A DNA stretch of 64,000 bases from SB25 sp029560875. GTDB lineage: Bacteria; Bacteroidota; Bacteroidia; Bacteroidales; Tenuifilaceae. Below, piece after piece: positions 45,597 through 54,262 of this stretch. A program made the translations under genes and the position numbers. Within the stretch, counting starts at the first letter, position 1. Every line of letters starts with the position of its first letter. Below the pieces are notes generated by a model that was not told the DNA's origin, ran no database searches, and saw nothing but the letters and a program-made list of their open reading frames with translations. The stretch covers positions 62,001 through 126,000 of the forward strand of contig DAOOPM010000006.1 of NCBI GenBank assembly GCA_035388225.1. The letters are read 5' to 3'.

Positions 45597-47258
45597 ATGA
45601 GAACACGAATTTGTTTTATAGTTATTTCTGCTTTATTTTTTTCTAACATGCTATTTTCTCAAACTAATGATGGCATAAAAAAAATTTCTTCGACTTACGA
45701 TAGGAGCTCAATTACCATACTATACATGCAGTTTCAGGACGAGAATCACTCTGAGGAAGTGAAAGGGAAAGTAGAGAGCTTATTTATATCAGATAAGTAC
45801 TACAATAACAATCTTGGTCAAGTATTCTTTTCTGCACCATTCTCAAGAAATACTTCAGCCATTTCTGATGAGATTAAAAACTACTTAAATGAACAAACGG
45901 TTGGACGTCAGGTTATATCTAGATGGTATGCAAGGCAGAGCGATGGTGCCATGAGCATGGATTTAATTTTTGATAGGGGAATGTTTAACGCTACAGATGC
46001 AGCATTCATTAAGGCGCAATCAACAAAATTGGGCAATGCTGTTCTGCAGGATTATGGAAACAGATTAATAGAGCGAAGTTATATTTTGGTGCTCGATTAC
46101 GAGAGTGTCAAAACAATGAATGAGTTGAAAATGCCTAAGATGAAAGGATGGAAGTCTACTGTAACGGGTTATCTTTTTAAAATAAACTACAATGAAGAAA
46201 CCCAGAATGCTTTGTACGATAGTTGGATTTACCCCGAGGATTCTCAGAGTGTTAAGGATGAGAAAAATAAGAAGTTTGAACAAATAAACTTTTCTCTCGA
46301 TTATGTTACAAAAACAACCGTTTATGCTACTGCTTCGCAAGCAGAGGGTACTAGTCAATTAGGAAGACTTCTTAAAGAGAAAAGTGAAGATGAACTTTTA
46401 ACAGAGATGGTTCAAAAAGGTTACGATGAAACCTTGTACTACCTAGAAAAGAATCATGAAGATTTTATGGTAAAAACTACCATATATCAAGTAGGTCCAA
46501 TTCGTGCTAAAATTGGGAAGAAAGAGGGACTTAAGTGCGATAATCGGTATTTTGCCTATGAGTATGTTTATGACGAAAAAACAAACTCATCAAAACCCAA
46601 AATGCGGGGAGTTATTCGCGCAACATCCAAAATTGTTGACAATAGACAGGTTGCAAAAGGCGACATGCCTACTTCTAAGTTTTACCAAACTGCAGGTCGA
46701 CGTCTTAAAACAGGCTACCTACTTCGTCAGCAAAACGATATGGGAATTGAGGTTATTGGTGGTTATGAATTTGGAGAAGTAGGAGGCGGTTATGCTCGTC
46801 TAGATGCTCGACTAGGAAGGTATATCGGTATAAAGGCATTGTTTTTATATGTAGATGGAGGGGCAGAGATTAAAGAGTATGAATACACATACCCCAAATC
46901 TATTCTAGGAGTTGAAACTAACGATATTTTATTTTATAGATATGGAGCTGGTATCGCAAAAGGTTTTATGCTAACAAGAAATGTTGAGCTTCGTCCATAC
47001 GTGGGATTTGGTCAGGAAGTGGCTACCTACAAGGATTGGGATGAAGCAGCTGGAGACTTAAAGGTTCTTTATGTAAAGGGTGGTGCAAATTTGGCACTAA
47101 ATTTGAAACACAACATCCAAGTTGTTGGAGGCGCTGGGTATTTTTCTTTTGTTAGTAATGCCGAAAACGATAATGGAGACACAGAGATTGCGTGGGAAGA
47201 TATATTTAAAGATCGAGGAGGTGTTACCGCAATGGCTGGATTGAAAATTATGTTCTAA
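45597..47258 (+). CDS. Exported protein with C-terminal outer-membrane barrel-like domain
   Basis: A 553-residue protein I cannot assign to a named family. A signal peptide (about 1-22) is followed by a mixed domain with SSITILYMQFQDENHSEE and a central region of helices; residues about 370-553 look like a transmembrane beta-barrel with alternating strands (VIGGYEFGEVGGGYARLDAR, YVGFGQEVATYKDW), ending MAGLKIMF. It starts a six-gene run of exported proteins, with 17 bases to the next gene, and is probably the outer-membrane component of that set. Confidence 0.65.
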   Translation: MRTRICFIVISALFFSNMLFSQTNDGIKKISSTYDRSSITILYMQFQDENHSEEVKGKVESLFISDKYYNNNLGQVFFSAPFSRNTSAISDEIKNYLNEQTVGRQVISRWYARQSDGAMSMDLIFDRGMFNATDAAFIKAQSTKLGNAVLQDYGNRLIERSYILVLDYESVKTMNELKMPKMKGWKSTVTGYLFKINYNEETQNALYDSWIYPEDSQSVKDEKNKKFEQINFSLDYVTKTTVYATASQAEGTSQLGRLLKEKSEDELLTEMVQKGYDETLYYLEKNHEDFMVKTTIYQVGPIRAKIGKKEGLKCDNRYFAYEYVYDEKTNSSKPKMRGVIRATSKIVDNRQVAKGDMPTSKFYQTAGRRLKTGYLLRQQNDMGIEVIGGYEFGEVGGGYARLDARLGRYIGIKALFLYVDGGAEIKEYEYTYPKSILGVETNDILFYRYGAGIAKGFMLTRNVELRPYVGFGQEVATYKDWDEAAGDLKVLYVKGGANLALNLKHNIQVVGGAGYFSFVSNAENDNGDTEIAWEDIFKDRGGVTAMAGLKIMF

Positions 47259-47275
47259 CTTAAATACTTACTAAA

Positions 47276-47797
47276 ATGAAAAAAAGTGTTTATAAACTAT
47301 TTCTTTTTGCGATGATCTGTGCTGTTGCATTACCTTTGGGTGCGCAGACTCGCAAGGAGCGTAAAATTCTATACAATAGCCAGTACAACTACGAGATTGA
47401 ACCCGTAGGCGTTGGCCAGGATGGCACTAAAGTCTTCAAGGTTTGGGGGTACGGGAAAAAAGTAGAAGACGCAGTAATGAATGCCAAGGAAGCTGCCGTT
47501 GCTGCTTGTATATTTAAAGGTCTACCTGGGGGGCAAGGTTCTGCACCCACTCCTCCAATTTGTTCTGAACCTAACGCAGAGGTGAAGCACGAGCAGTATT
47601 TCGAAAACTTTTTTAAAGTTGGTGGAAAGTACCTTCAATTTATTGCACTAACCAATGATGGAGACCCTGCAGGTGAAGATCGTCTTAAAATTAAGAAAGG
47701 TTATAAGGTTGCCATTTATGTTCAGGTTATGTACGATGCACTTCGTAAACAACTTGAGGCCGATGGAATAGCTCGTAGGTTAGATTCTGGTTTCTAA
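47276..47797 (+). CDS. Exported protein, possibly LPP20-like, unknown function
   Basis: A 173-residue exported protein with a signal peptide (1-24, ending GAQ). The mature part contains VFKVWGYGKKVEDAVMNAKE then AAVAACIFKGL, a strand followed by a long Ala-rich helix as in LPP20/FlgP-like domains, and ends with a helix after VAIYVQVMYDALRKQLE. It resembles the neighbours at 49821 and 50501 in this plan but the similarity is weak by eye. It lies 17 bases after the barrel gene and 19 before the DUF6175-like gene. Confidence 0.6.
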   Translation: MKKSVYKLFLFAMICAVALPLGAQTRKERKILYNSQYNYEIEPVGVGQDGTKVFKVWGYGKKVEDAVMNAKEAAVAACIFKGLPGGQGSAPTPPICSEPNAEVKHEQYFENFFKVGGKYLQFIALTNDGDPAGEDRLKIKKGYKVAIYVQVMYDALRKQLEADGIARRLDSGF

Positions 47798-47816
47798 ACA
47801 AATTAAAACATTAACT

Positions 47817-48776
47817 ATGAAAAAGATATTTTCATTTATTATTTTATCCTTAGCTGTATTATCGGCAATGGGACAAGCTAAAAAACCAACCATTATGGTT
47901 GTTCCTAGCGATCGTTATTGCATTAGCAAAGAGTTTAAATCCACATTCGAGAATCAGGGTCAAAAGCAAACACTTCCCGATTATAAGGCTGCCTTACAGA
48001 ATGATCCAGATTTACGAATGGTTATTACCAAAATGGCTCAGATTATGGCCGATAGAGGATTCCCTTTAAAGGACTTAGAGCAAGAACTTAAAAACCTAGA
48101 GCAAGAGAGAGCCGAGTCATCAATGCTTACAAGTTCTTCATCTGGCTCTGAAATGGCCGAGAGTCCTATTGATGCATTAAAGCGTGTAGCTAAGGCCGAC
48201 ATTATTATGGATTTGGATTTCGAGATTAAGCGTCAAGGCCCTCAAAAATATATCACTTTTAACCTTAAAGGTTTGGATGCCTACACTGCAAAGCAAGTTT
48301 CAGGTGCAGCGGGTGCCGGAAAACCTTCCACAGCCGCAGCTCCAGAACTATTGTTGGAAGAAGCAGTGTTAAGCTATATGGATGGATTTAACGCAGGCCT
48401 TCAACGTCATTTCGATGATATGTTTGCAAAGGGACGCGAGGTTAAAGTTCAGATTAAAGTATGGAGTAACTGGGGGCAGAACCTAGAATCAGAATTTGGC
48501 GATGAGTCAAAGGAGTTAACCACAATTGTCGAGGACTGGTTTGCCGATAATTGCGTTGAAGGTCGTTATAATTTGGCCGATGCAACTGAGAACTTTATGA
48601 AGCTTGATCAGGTTCGTATACCTATGATGAAAACGGATGCAAAAGGTCGTCAACGTGCCGTTGACACACGTGCTTTTGTTGGTGATTTACGCAAGTATTT
48701 GAACGATATGGGTGTGCCATCTAAACTTTACCTGCGTGGATTAGGCGAGGCTTGGTTGATTTTGGGTGAGAAGTAA
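47817..48776 (+). CDS. Exported DUF6175-like protein
   Basis: A 319-residue protein with a signal peptide (1-20). It resembles DUF6175, a Bacteroidota family of unknown role, in KPTIMVVPSDRYCISKEF near the start of the mature part, DLRMVITKMAQIMADRGFPL (about 62-81) and the C-terminal GDLRKYLNDMGVPSKLYLRG. A Ser/Gly-rich loop lies at about 100-115. It is likely periplasmic. It sits tightly in the operon, 17 bases before the next gene. Confidence 0.7.
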   Translation: MKKIFSFIILSLAVLSAMGQAKKPTIMVVPSDRYCISKEFKSTFENQGQKQTLPDYKAALQNDPDLRMVITKMAQIMADRGFPLKDLEQELKNLEQERAESSMLTSSSSGSEMAESPIDALKRVAKADIIMDLDFEIKRQGPQKYITFNLKGLDAYTAKQVSGAAGAGKPSTAAAPELLLEEAVLSYMDGFNAGLQRHFDDMFAKGREVKVQIKVWSNWGQNLESEFGDESKELTTIVEDWFADNCVEGRYNLADATENFMKLDQVRIPMMKTDAKGRQRAVDTRAFVGDLRKYLNDMGVPSKLYLRGLGEAWLILGEK

Positions 48777-48793
48777 TTTAATAAAAGAAGTAT

Positions 48794-49759
48794 ATGAAAA
48801 AGATTTTATTAATTCTGGTTGCCTTTGTATTTGGGCTAAATTTAAATGCCCAGAATAGCCAAGGTAAGACCGACGACTTAGGTCGGATAGCATTGGCGGC
48901 TATTGTTCCCGATCAGGCAGAGGGGATTCCTCAATCGGCACGTCAATTATTAGCCAATAAAATGGAACAAATTGCTGTTCAGAATGGACTTGGTGCTGCT
49001 GCATCAAATCCTAGATTCTGCATTGTACCTGTAGTTAATGTGTTAAGTAAGGAAATTACACCTACTGCACCTCCAATGCAGGCTTTAAATCTCGATGTTA
49101 CGTTCTATATTGTTGATGCGGCTAGTCAAACCATTTTTAGCCAAACCAACATTCAGGTTAAGGGTGTTGGACAAACGGAGGATAAAGCATACATGCAGGC
49201 TTTGAAAAATTTAAATGTAAAAGCTGGTCAATTTAAGGGTTTTGTTGAGAGCGGTAAGGAAAAGATACTTGAGTACTACAACTCACAGTGCGATGTTGTG
49301 CTTAAAGGTGCACAGGCTTTGGCTGGGCAAAAGAAGTACGAGGAATCTCTTTTTACTCTTCTTTCTGTACCCGATGTTTGTCGTGAGTGTTTCGATAAAA
49401 GTATGGATTTATCTGTTGATATCTACAAGCAGTACGCCAACTATAAATGTACCGAGTACATGTCGGGTGCTAAGGCTGCATGGGCAAATATGAATGCAGA
49501 CAAAGCGGCTGAGTTTTTAGGTAAAATTACTCCCGATATGGAATGCTATGAGCAGGCAGTTAAGCTAACCGATGAAATTACCCAGAAACAACTTGCCGAT
49601 GGCGCAAACGTATGGCAATTTAAAATGAAACAATACGATGACTCCGTTGAGAAGGAAAAGATGATGATTCAGGCTGGGAAAGAGGTTGCTGTATCTTGGG
49701 CTTACTGGGGACAAGGCAAACATTTTAACTGGGACTGGAGTTGGCTTTACAAAAAGTAA
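48794..49759 (+). CDS. Exported protein with CsgG/TolB-N-like domain, unknown function
   Basis: A 321-residue exported protein (signal peptide 1-20). The N-terminal half (about 30-150) has an alternating alpha/beta pattern, RIALAAIVPDQAEGIP, ASNPRFCIVPVVNVLSKEI and VTFYIVDAASQTIFSQTNIQ, that resembles CsgG or TolB N-terminal folds, which is inferred. The second half (about 160-290) is helical and TPR-like, with two Cys pairs (CDVVL and VCREC, C at TECM-type CTEYM). It ends in an aromatic motif WAYWGQGKHFNWDWSWLYKK. It belongs to the six-gene run. Confidence 0.6.
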   Translation: MKKILLILVAFVFGLNLNAQNSQGKTDDLGRIALAAIVPDQAEGIPQSARQLLANKMEQIAVQNGLGAAASNPRFCIVPVVNVLSKEITPTAPPMQALNLDVTFYIVDAASQTIFSQTNIQVKGVGQTEDKAYMQALKNLNVKAGQFKGFVESGKEKILEYYNSQCDVVLKGAQALAGQKKYEESLFTLLSVPDVCRECFDKSMDLSVDIYKQYANYKCTEYMSGAKAAWANMNADKAAEFLGKITPDMECYEQAVKLTDEITQKQLADGANVWQFKMKQYDDSVEKEKMMIQAGKEVAVSWAYWGQGKHFNWDWSWLYKK

Positions 49760-49820
49760 TTGTTGATATTAAAAATAATTCTCAATTTTAAAAAGAAGTT
49801 TAATCCTAAAACAAAAAGTT

Positions 49821-50399
49821 ATGAAAATTAGACACATGTTTTTATTTGCTGGTGCTTTTGCTGGTGCATTAATGCTAGCTAGTTGTGGTGGTTCAAAACC
49901 TGCTGCTGCTGATGATTCTTTTGGAAAAGAAGTTGTTGTTCCATGTAACGATGATGAATTCCATTCCGATGCTAAATATTTCCGTGGAACAGGTAATGGC
50001 ATAAGCCAGGACTTAAGTACTGCTAAGAGTAAAGCAAAAATGGATGCTAACGCTAACCTTTCTAGAAGTATCAATACAACTCTAAAAATGGTTGCTGACC
50101 GCTATGTAAATGAGCGTCAGATTGGCGAAGCTTCAGAGTTTGAGCAAAAGTTTGAGCAAATGACCCGCGAGGTTGTAAATCAACAATTAAACAACGTTGA
50201 GGTTGCTTGTTCTAAAACACTTCAAATGAAGGATGGAAAATATCAAGTTTTCACAGCCCTTCAGGTTGATAAAGCTCAGGTTCTAAACAACATTAAGGAT
50301 AAAATTAGCAAGGATCAGAAATTACAACTTGATTACGACAAGATGAAATACGAGCAAATCTTCAACGAGGAGATGGATAAGCTTGCTAAAGGACAATAA
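49821..50399 (+). CDS. LPP20-like lipoprotein
   Basis: A 192-residue lipoprotein with lipobox LASC (Cys at about 22). The mature part has YFRGTGNGISQDLSTAKSKA followed by a long helix with a run of Ala/Lys/Asp, and a C-terminal segment KYQVFTALQVDKAQVLNNIK. This strand-helix-strand pattern matches LPP20/FlgP-like lipoproteins, which in other bacteria sit around outer-membrane machines. It is separated from the previous gene by 61 bases and from the next by 101, with a strong hairpin after it. Confidence 0.75.
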   Translation: MKIRHMFLFAGAFAGALMLASCGGSKPAAADDSFGKEVVVPCNDDEFHSDAKYFRGTGNGISQDLSTAKSKAKMDANANLSRSINTTLKMVADRYVNERQIGEASEFEQKFEQMTREVVNQQLNNVEVACSKTLQMKDGKYQVFTALQVDKAQVLNNIKDKISKDQKLQLDYDKMKYEQIFNEEMDKLAKGQ

Positions 50400-50415
50400 T
50401 TAGCATTAATGAATT

Positions 50416-50450
50416 GAAATCAGCAATCCTTTTGGGTTGCTGATTTCTAT
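50416..50450 (+). terminator. Hairpin between the LPP20-like lipoprotein and the next gene
   Basis: Long stem GAAATCAGCAATCC (50416-50429) / GGGTTGCTGATTTC (50434-50447), with one T-G pair and loop TTTT. The T-run after it is poor, so it may only partly stop transcription or shape the mRNA. Confidence 0.6.
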
Positions 50451-50500
50451 TATCAAAAAGAATTTTTATTACAAACCATTTTGGTTAATATATTATAACG

Positions 50501-51793
50501 ATGAAAAAATTCCTATTACTATTTGTTGCTGTAGCGTGCTTAGTAGGGCAATCTTTATCGCAGGATAAGGTGCTCGATAAGAGTAGCAAAAAACCCAAAT
50601 GGATTAATGGAATTGAAAAAGATTACATTATAGTTTCGGGTAGTGGACCCGATGAGCAAACCGCTCAGCAGAGCGCTCTTACAATGATAAAGGAGCGTAT
50701 AGTGTCCTCTGTGGCCGAGAATGTAAAATCAACTTCAGAAATCAAAAAGGAAGAGGCAAATTACAATAACAATGTAAATATATTCCTAGAGAAGTTTGCA
50801 TCTTCAACCACCACTCAATCAGGAAAAGTACCTTTCCTACAGGGTATTTCCTTGTCGAAGGTGGAGGAGTTTTACTGGGAGAAACTTCAACGCAAGGATA
50901 AGAGTGTATATGTAAATTATCACCTAAAATATCCATTCCCTGAGTTTGAACTAAAGAAATTGGTGAGCGATTTTAAAATGCGCGATAACGAGTTAACCCG
51001 TCAAATGGAGGATTTGCTTGCACAAGTTGAAACAGTTGAATCTGTTGAGCAGATTGAGAAAAATATTGCAGAGCTAAAATCACTTACCGAATACTTTATG
51101 GATGGCAGAGTAGATCAGTGTAACTTGGGTATTACAAGGTATCGCTCATTGCTTAAATCTATAGAACTTGTAGAGTTGGAGAGTAGCCTAGGCGAGTTGA
51201 AGTACTATTTAAGATTAGGGGATAGGGCTATTTCTACCGTAAAAAAACCAACCACTAAGTCGGAATGCGCAAGAATAACTTCAACAGTAAACAACAAGGA
51301 TAATGTTGTAATTAAGTACGATTACGATAACTGTTATGAAGATCCCGAAAATAATATTCTTGTAAAGTATAGGTTTGGCAATGAGGATGTTCAAAAGCCG
51401 TTCTATTTTGATATTGCCGTAAATAAAGCATCAATTTTTGTTAGCGATCCATTCCATTTTACTACAACATCTAAAGACGAAGAAAATGTAAACGGTGCAG
51501 TTCTTGACTTAACAGTCCGTTCAAAATACGATGCTGCGTTTACAATTGAAAAAGTGGTTATAGAATGGAAAGGATTAACGCCCGTTATTATTGATGGTAT
51601 TGGGCAAAGTTTTCAAGGCAAAGGCAATCACAACTTGAAATTGAATATCAATCAGGCAATTAAAGTAAAAGAAACATCATCTACAGGGAAAACATTATCT
51701 TTACTGTCAGGATATATACATTATAGGTCTAATGTTACAGGAGAGCTAAAGACATTCCGAATTTATAACCACAGTTATACTACCGATTGGTAA
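50501..51793 (+). CDS. Exported LPP20-like domain protein, unknown function
   Basis: A 430-residue exported protein (signal peptide 1-20). After KKPKWINGIEKDYIIVSGSG comes DEQTAQQSALTMIKERIVSS, a strand-helix unit like LPP20, then a region with YVNYHLKYPFPEFELKKLVS. The middle (about 165-250) is a coiled-coil-like helix, and the C-terminal third is beta-rich (about 260-430). It is the last gene of the run and precedes the convergent third siaC gene. No enzyme motif was seen. Confidence 0.65.
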   Translation: MKKFLLLFVAVACLVGQSLSQDKVLDKSSKKPKWINGIEKDYIIVSGSGPDEQTAQQSALTMIKERIVSSVAENVKSTSEIKKEEANYNNNVNIFLEKFASSTTTQSGKVPFLQGISLSKVEEFYWEKLQRKDKSVYVNYHLKYPFPEFELKKLVSDFKMRDNELTRQMEDLLAQVETVESVEQIEKNIAELKSLTEYFMDGRVDQCNLGITRYRSLLKSIELVELESSLGELKYYLRLGDRAISTVKKPTTKSECARITSTVNNKDNVVIKYDYDNCYEDPENNILVKYRFGNEDVQKPFYFDIAVNKASIFVSDPFHFTTTSKDEENVNGAVLDLTVRSKYDAAFTIEKVVIEWKGLTPVIIDGIGQSFQGKGNHNLKLNINQAIKVKETSSTGKTLSLLSGYIHYRSNVTGELKTFRIYNHSYTTDW

Positions 51794-51804
51794 TCATTCC
51801 AAAA

Positions 51805-51832
51805 GAAAAAGGCCTTTTAAAGGCCTTTTTTT
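51805..51832. terminator. Bidirectional terminator between envelope operon and third siaC
   Basis: Near-perfect palindrome AAAAAGGCCTTTTAAAGGCCTTTTT (described in halves: AAAAAGGCCTT and AAGGCCTTTTT) with flanking T-run; the siaC stop lies inside its right flank. Confidence 0.8.
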
Positions 51833-52211
51833 ATTCTTTGTAAGATTCCATTTTAAAGGGAACCTTTATGTGCTCGGCTAAATCTCGGCCAGCATCCTTA
51901 ATGTCGATATCATCCTCGTTGTAAGCCCAAACTACAGAAACTTTATTTCCTAGTTGAGCAATTTTTTCGAATCGCTTAAGAACCTGAAATAATAGTTTAG
52001 AGCTGGGAGTGTTATAGTAAACCATTTTAAATTTAACAATGGTTTCAGGATTTGGTGCTTGTGAGTAATTGTCAATCCACTGTATAATAGGGTCGTAAAA
52101 AGCTTTAGCATCCTCGGGAAGAGAGTTTCCTGCAAATTCAAATTTTCCTGCATCTTTATCCAGAACTATAGTAGGATACTGACTTGTCCCATTTACCTTG
52201 TAAGGTTCCAT
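51831..52211 (-). CDS. siaC: SiaC family regulatory phosphoprotein (DUF1987), third copy
   Basis: A 126-residue SiaC-type protein. Core segments: TIVLDKDAGKFEFAGNSLPE, FYDPIIQWIDNY and FKMVYYNTPSSKLLFQ. The loop threonine is Thr68, matching the numbering of the known Pseudomonas phosphosite. It is more distant from the pair at 6173/6722 in the first strand and ends in an acidic DIDIKDAGRD region. It has its own promoter and faces the end of the envelope operon, so its partner may be elsewhere. Confidence 0.88.
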   Translation of the reverse strand: MEPYKVNGTSQYPTIVLDKDAGKFEFAGNSLPEDAKAFYDPIIQWIDNYSQAPNPETIVKFKMVYYNTPSSKLLFQVLKRFEKIAQLGNKVSVVWAYNEDDIDIKDAGRDLAEHIKVPFKMESYKE

Positions 52212-52287
52212 ATCTATTAATTTAACTGGTGCTTGAATTGATAAATATAATGAACTTTCTTAATTCTGCAAATAGTTTTTGCAAATG

Positions 52288-52317
52288 CAAAGGTATGAAT
52301 ATCAAACCTAATTTCAA
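52288..52317 (-). promoter_or_regulatory. Promoter of the third siaC gene
   Basis: On the minus strand TTG (52317-52315), 19-base spacer, TACCTTTG (52295-52288). It leaves a leader of about 70 bases. Confidence 0.55.
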
Positions 52318-52429
52318 TAAACTTGAGCGTTTTTTGCAAATTAAAAATAGCTAAACCTCATAAAGGTATCTCGTATACAGTGCTTTATATTTTTTTTGTG
52401 TGGTTAGATATTTGGTTTTGATGGTAATT

Positions 52430-54262
52430 TTACTTTGATTCGGGACTCAAAACTATCATTTGACACTCATTACAATTGAATACGAGTGGAAATATGTTAT
52501 GATTATCCTTTAGGAAAAGTGCTTTGGTTGGCTTTGCATTCTGTTTTGATGGGCACAGCCCTAGTTCGTATTTAATGCAATATTTAGTAACCATTAATTC
52601 TATTTTCTCTTGCTTGACATCAAGTTCAAATGCATTGGCGATGTTTTTAACTCCAGATTTTTTAAGAAACTCCTTGCTTGCAGAGTTTGCTACATTTCCT
52701 TTGAAGTCAATACTAGTTAACGGATACTCCAACTTTGAGGTCGGGACAAGCCTTTTGTTTATAGAGTAATTTCTGAGTCTTTCAAGTTTTAACCCATCCA
52801 GTAAACTTCGTCTTATTGCATTTAATTCTGAAATGGCAAGGTGTTTTGGTTCAATACCACTATCTAGGTTGATTTTTATAACTTGGAAAATTGTTTCGCC
52901 AGATTTCGTCAGTTGATTTATGAGATTACTGGTAGCAATTTGTGGATTTTTAGCCAATTCAAAGTTATCGTCTATTGATAATTCGTGCCGAATTAAATCT
53001 TCATCAGTCGCTATAAATTGTAATTTACCATTATCTTGCTTTACAGAGATCGATACTGATATTTTTCGGGTAGATGATTCTCCTTTCATTGCCTTATCGA
53101 ACGAAAAATCGGAGTTTCTGTAAATTATTATTCCAGTTTTTAGGTCTAAAGGCTCTTGGTTTGGGTATATTTTGTTTTGTGATGTGGAGTTTACCAAAAA
53201 ACCATTTAATTCGCCTTTTGAGTTGAAAAAGCATAATCCATCACCATTGTTTATAGGTTCAGATGAGTCAATAGAAAACCAACCTGTTTCCACTTGCATA
53301 ACCCTACCTAGTTGCTTTCCTATGGATTTTTGGCTATGGTACGATGCCTGCCCAGATATTCGTCCATCAACAAAATGTTTAGTGAACCCTCTATTAAAGG
53401 TGCGTTCAAGGTCGGGGGTAAAGGAGTATTCGCATCGGCCAGAAGAGAGTCTTTTGTAATCGGGTTTTGTTGAAATGATATTATTTATCAGCGAGTTGTA
53501 GAATGCCACGGTGTTTTTTACGTAGGCGACATCCTTCATTCTCCCTTCAATCTTGAACGAGGTTATTCCCGCATCAATAAGTTGATGTATATGTTGCGAT
53601 AAATTCAAATCCTTTAATGAAAGCAAATGTTTATTCTTAACAAGAATATTGCCGTCAGAGTCTACCAAATCGTAAGCGGAACGGCATGGTTGTGCACACG
53701 CCCCACGGTTTGCACTTCGGCCAGTTATAGCCTGGCTCATATAGCATTGTCCGCTGTAACAAACGCAAAGCGCGCCATGAATAAAACACTCCAGTTCGGC
53801 AGTTGTATTTGCGCGGAAATCTATTATTTCCGTAATAGAGAGTTCTCTTGGCAAAACAACTCTCTCTATTCCCTGTTTTTCTAAAAATTGAATTTTTTCT
53901 GAAGAGTTGTTGTGCATTTGCGTGCTGGCATGTATTGAAATAGGAGGGATGTCCATATTTAGGATTGCAAAATCCTGAATAATTATTGCATCTACATTTA
54001 TTCGGTAAAGGTCGTTTATTAACTTTTTAACATCGTTGAGTTCTTCCTCGTAGATTATGGTGTTTACAGTTACATAAACCCGAGCAAAGTATTGATGTGC
54101 AAAATAGACTAACTTTTCTATGTCATCAATAGAGTTGCCTGCTTTTTCCCTCGCGCCAAACCTGTCGGCGGCAATATAAACAGCATCGGCGCCGTGTTTA
54201 ATTGCAGCAATTCCAGTTTGCAAGTCCTTTGCGGGGGCAAGTAATTCTAGGATTCTAGGCAT
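52430..54262 (-). CDS. U32 family peptidase / tRNA or rRNA hydroxylation protein
   Basis: A 610-residue member of the U32 family. The N-terminal TIM-barrel-like part starts ILELLAPAKDLQTGIAAIKH with GADAVYIAADRFGARE, followed by the cysteine hallmark region ECFIHGALCVCYSGQCYMSQ and GACAQPCRSAYDL (about 155-195). The long C-terminal half has two accessory domains and a final pair of cysteines with the CNECQM tail. U32 members include collagenase-type peptidases, TrhP (tRNA uridine hydroxylation) and RlhA (23S rRNA cytidine hydroxylation). The sequence cannot decide. It starts 0 bases after the HAD gene stop, so they are one transcript. Confidence 0.85.
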   Translation of the reverse strand: MPRILELLAPAKDLQTGIAAIKHGADAVYIAADRFGAREKAGNSIDDIEKLVYFAHQYFARVYVTVNTIIYEEELNDVKKLINDLYRINVDAIIIQDFAILNMDIPPISIHASTQMHNNSSEKIQFLEKQGIERVVLPRELSITEIIDFRANTTAELECFIHGALCVCYSGQCYMSQAITGRSANRGACAQPCRSAYDLVDSDGNILVKNKHLLSLKDLNLSQHIHQLIDAGITSFKIEGRMKDVAYVKNTVAFYNSLINNIISTKPDYKRLSSGRCEYSFTPDLERTFNRGFTKHFVDGRISGQASYHSQKSIGKQLGRVMQVETGWFSIDSSEPINNGDGLCFFNSKGELNGFLVNSTSQNKIYPNQEPLDLKTGIIIYRNSDFSFDKAMKGESSTRKISVSISVKQDNGKLQFIATDEDLIRHELSIDDNFELAKNPQIATSNLINQLTKSGETIFQVIKINLDSGIEPKHLAISELNAIRRSLLDGLKLERLRNYSINKRLVPTSKLEYPLTSIDFKGNVANSASKEFLKKSGVKNIANAFELDVKQEKIELMVTKYCIKYELGLCPSKQNAKPTKALFLKDNHNIFPLVFNCNECQMIVLSPESK

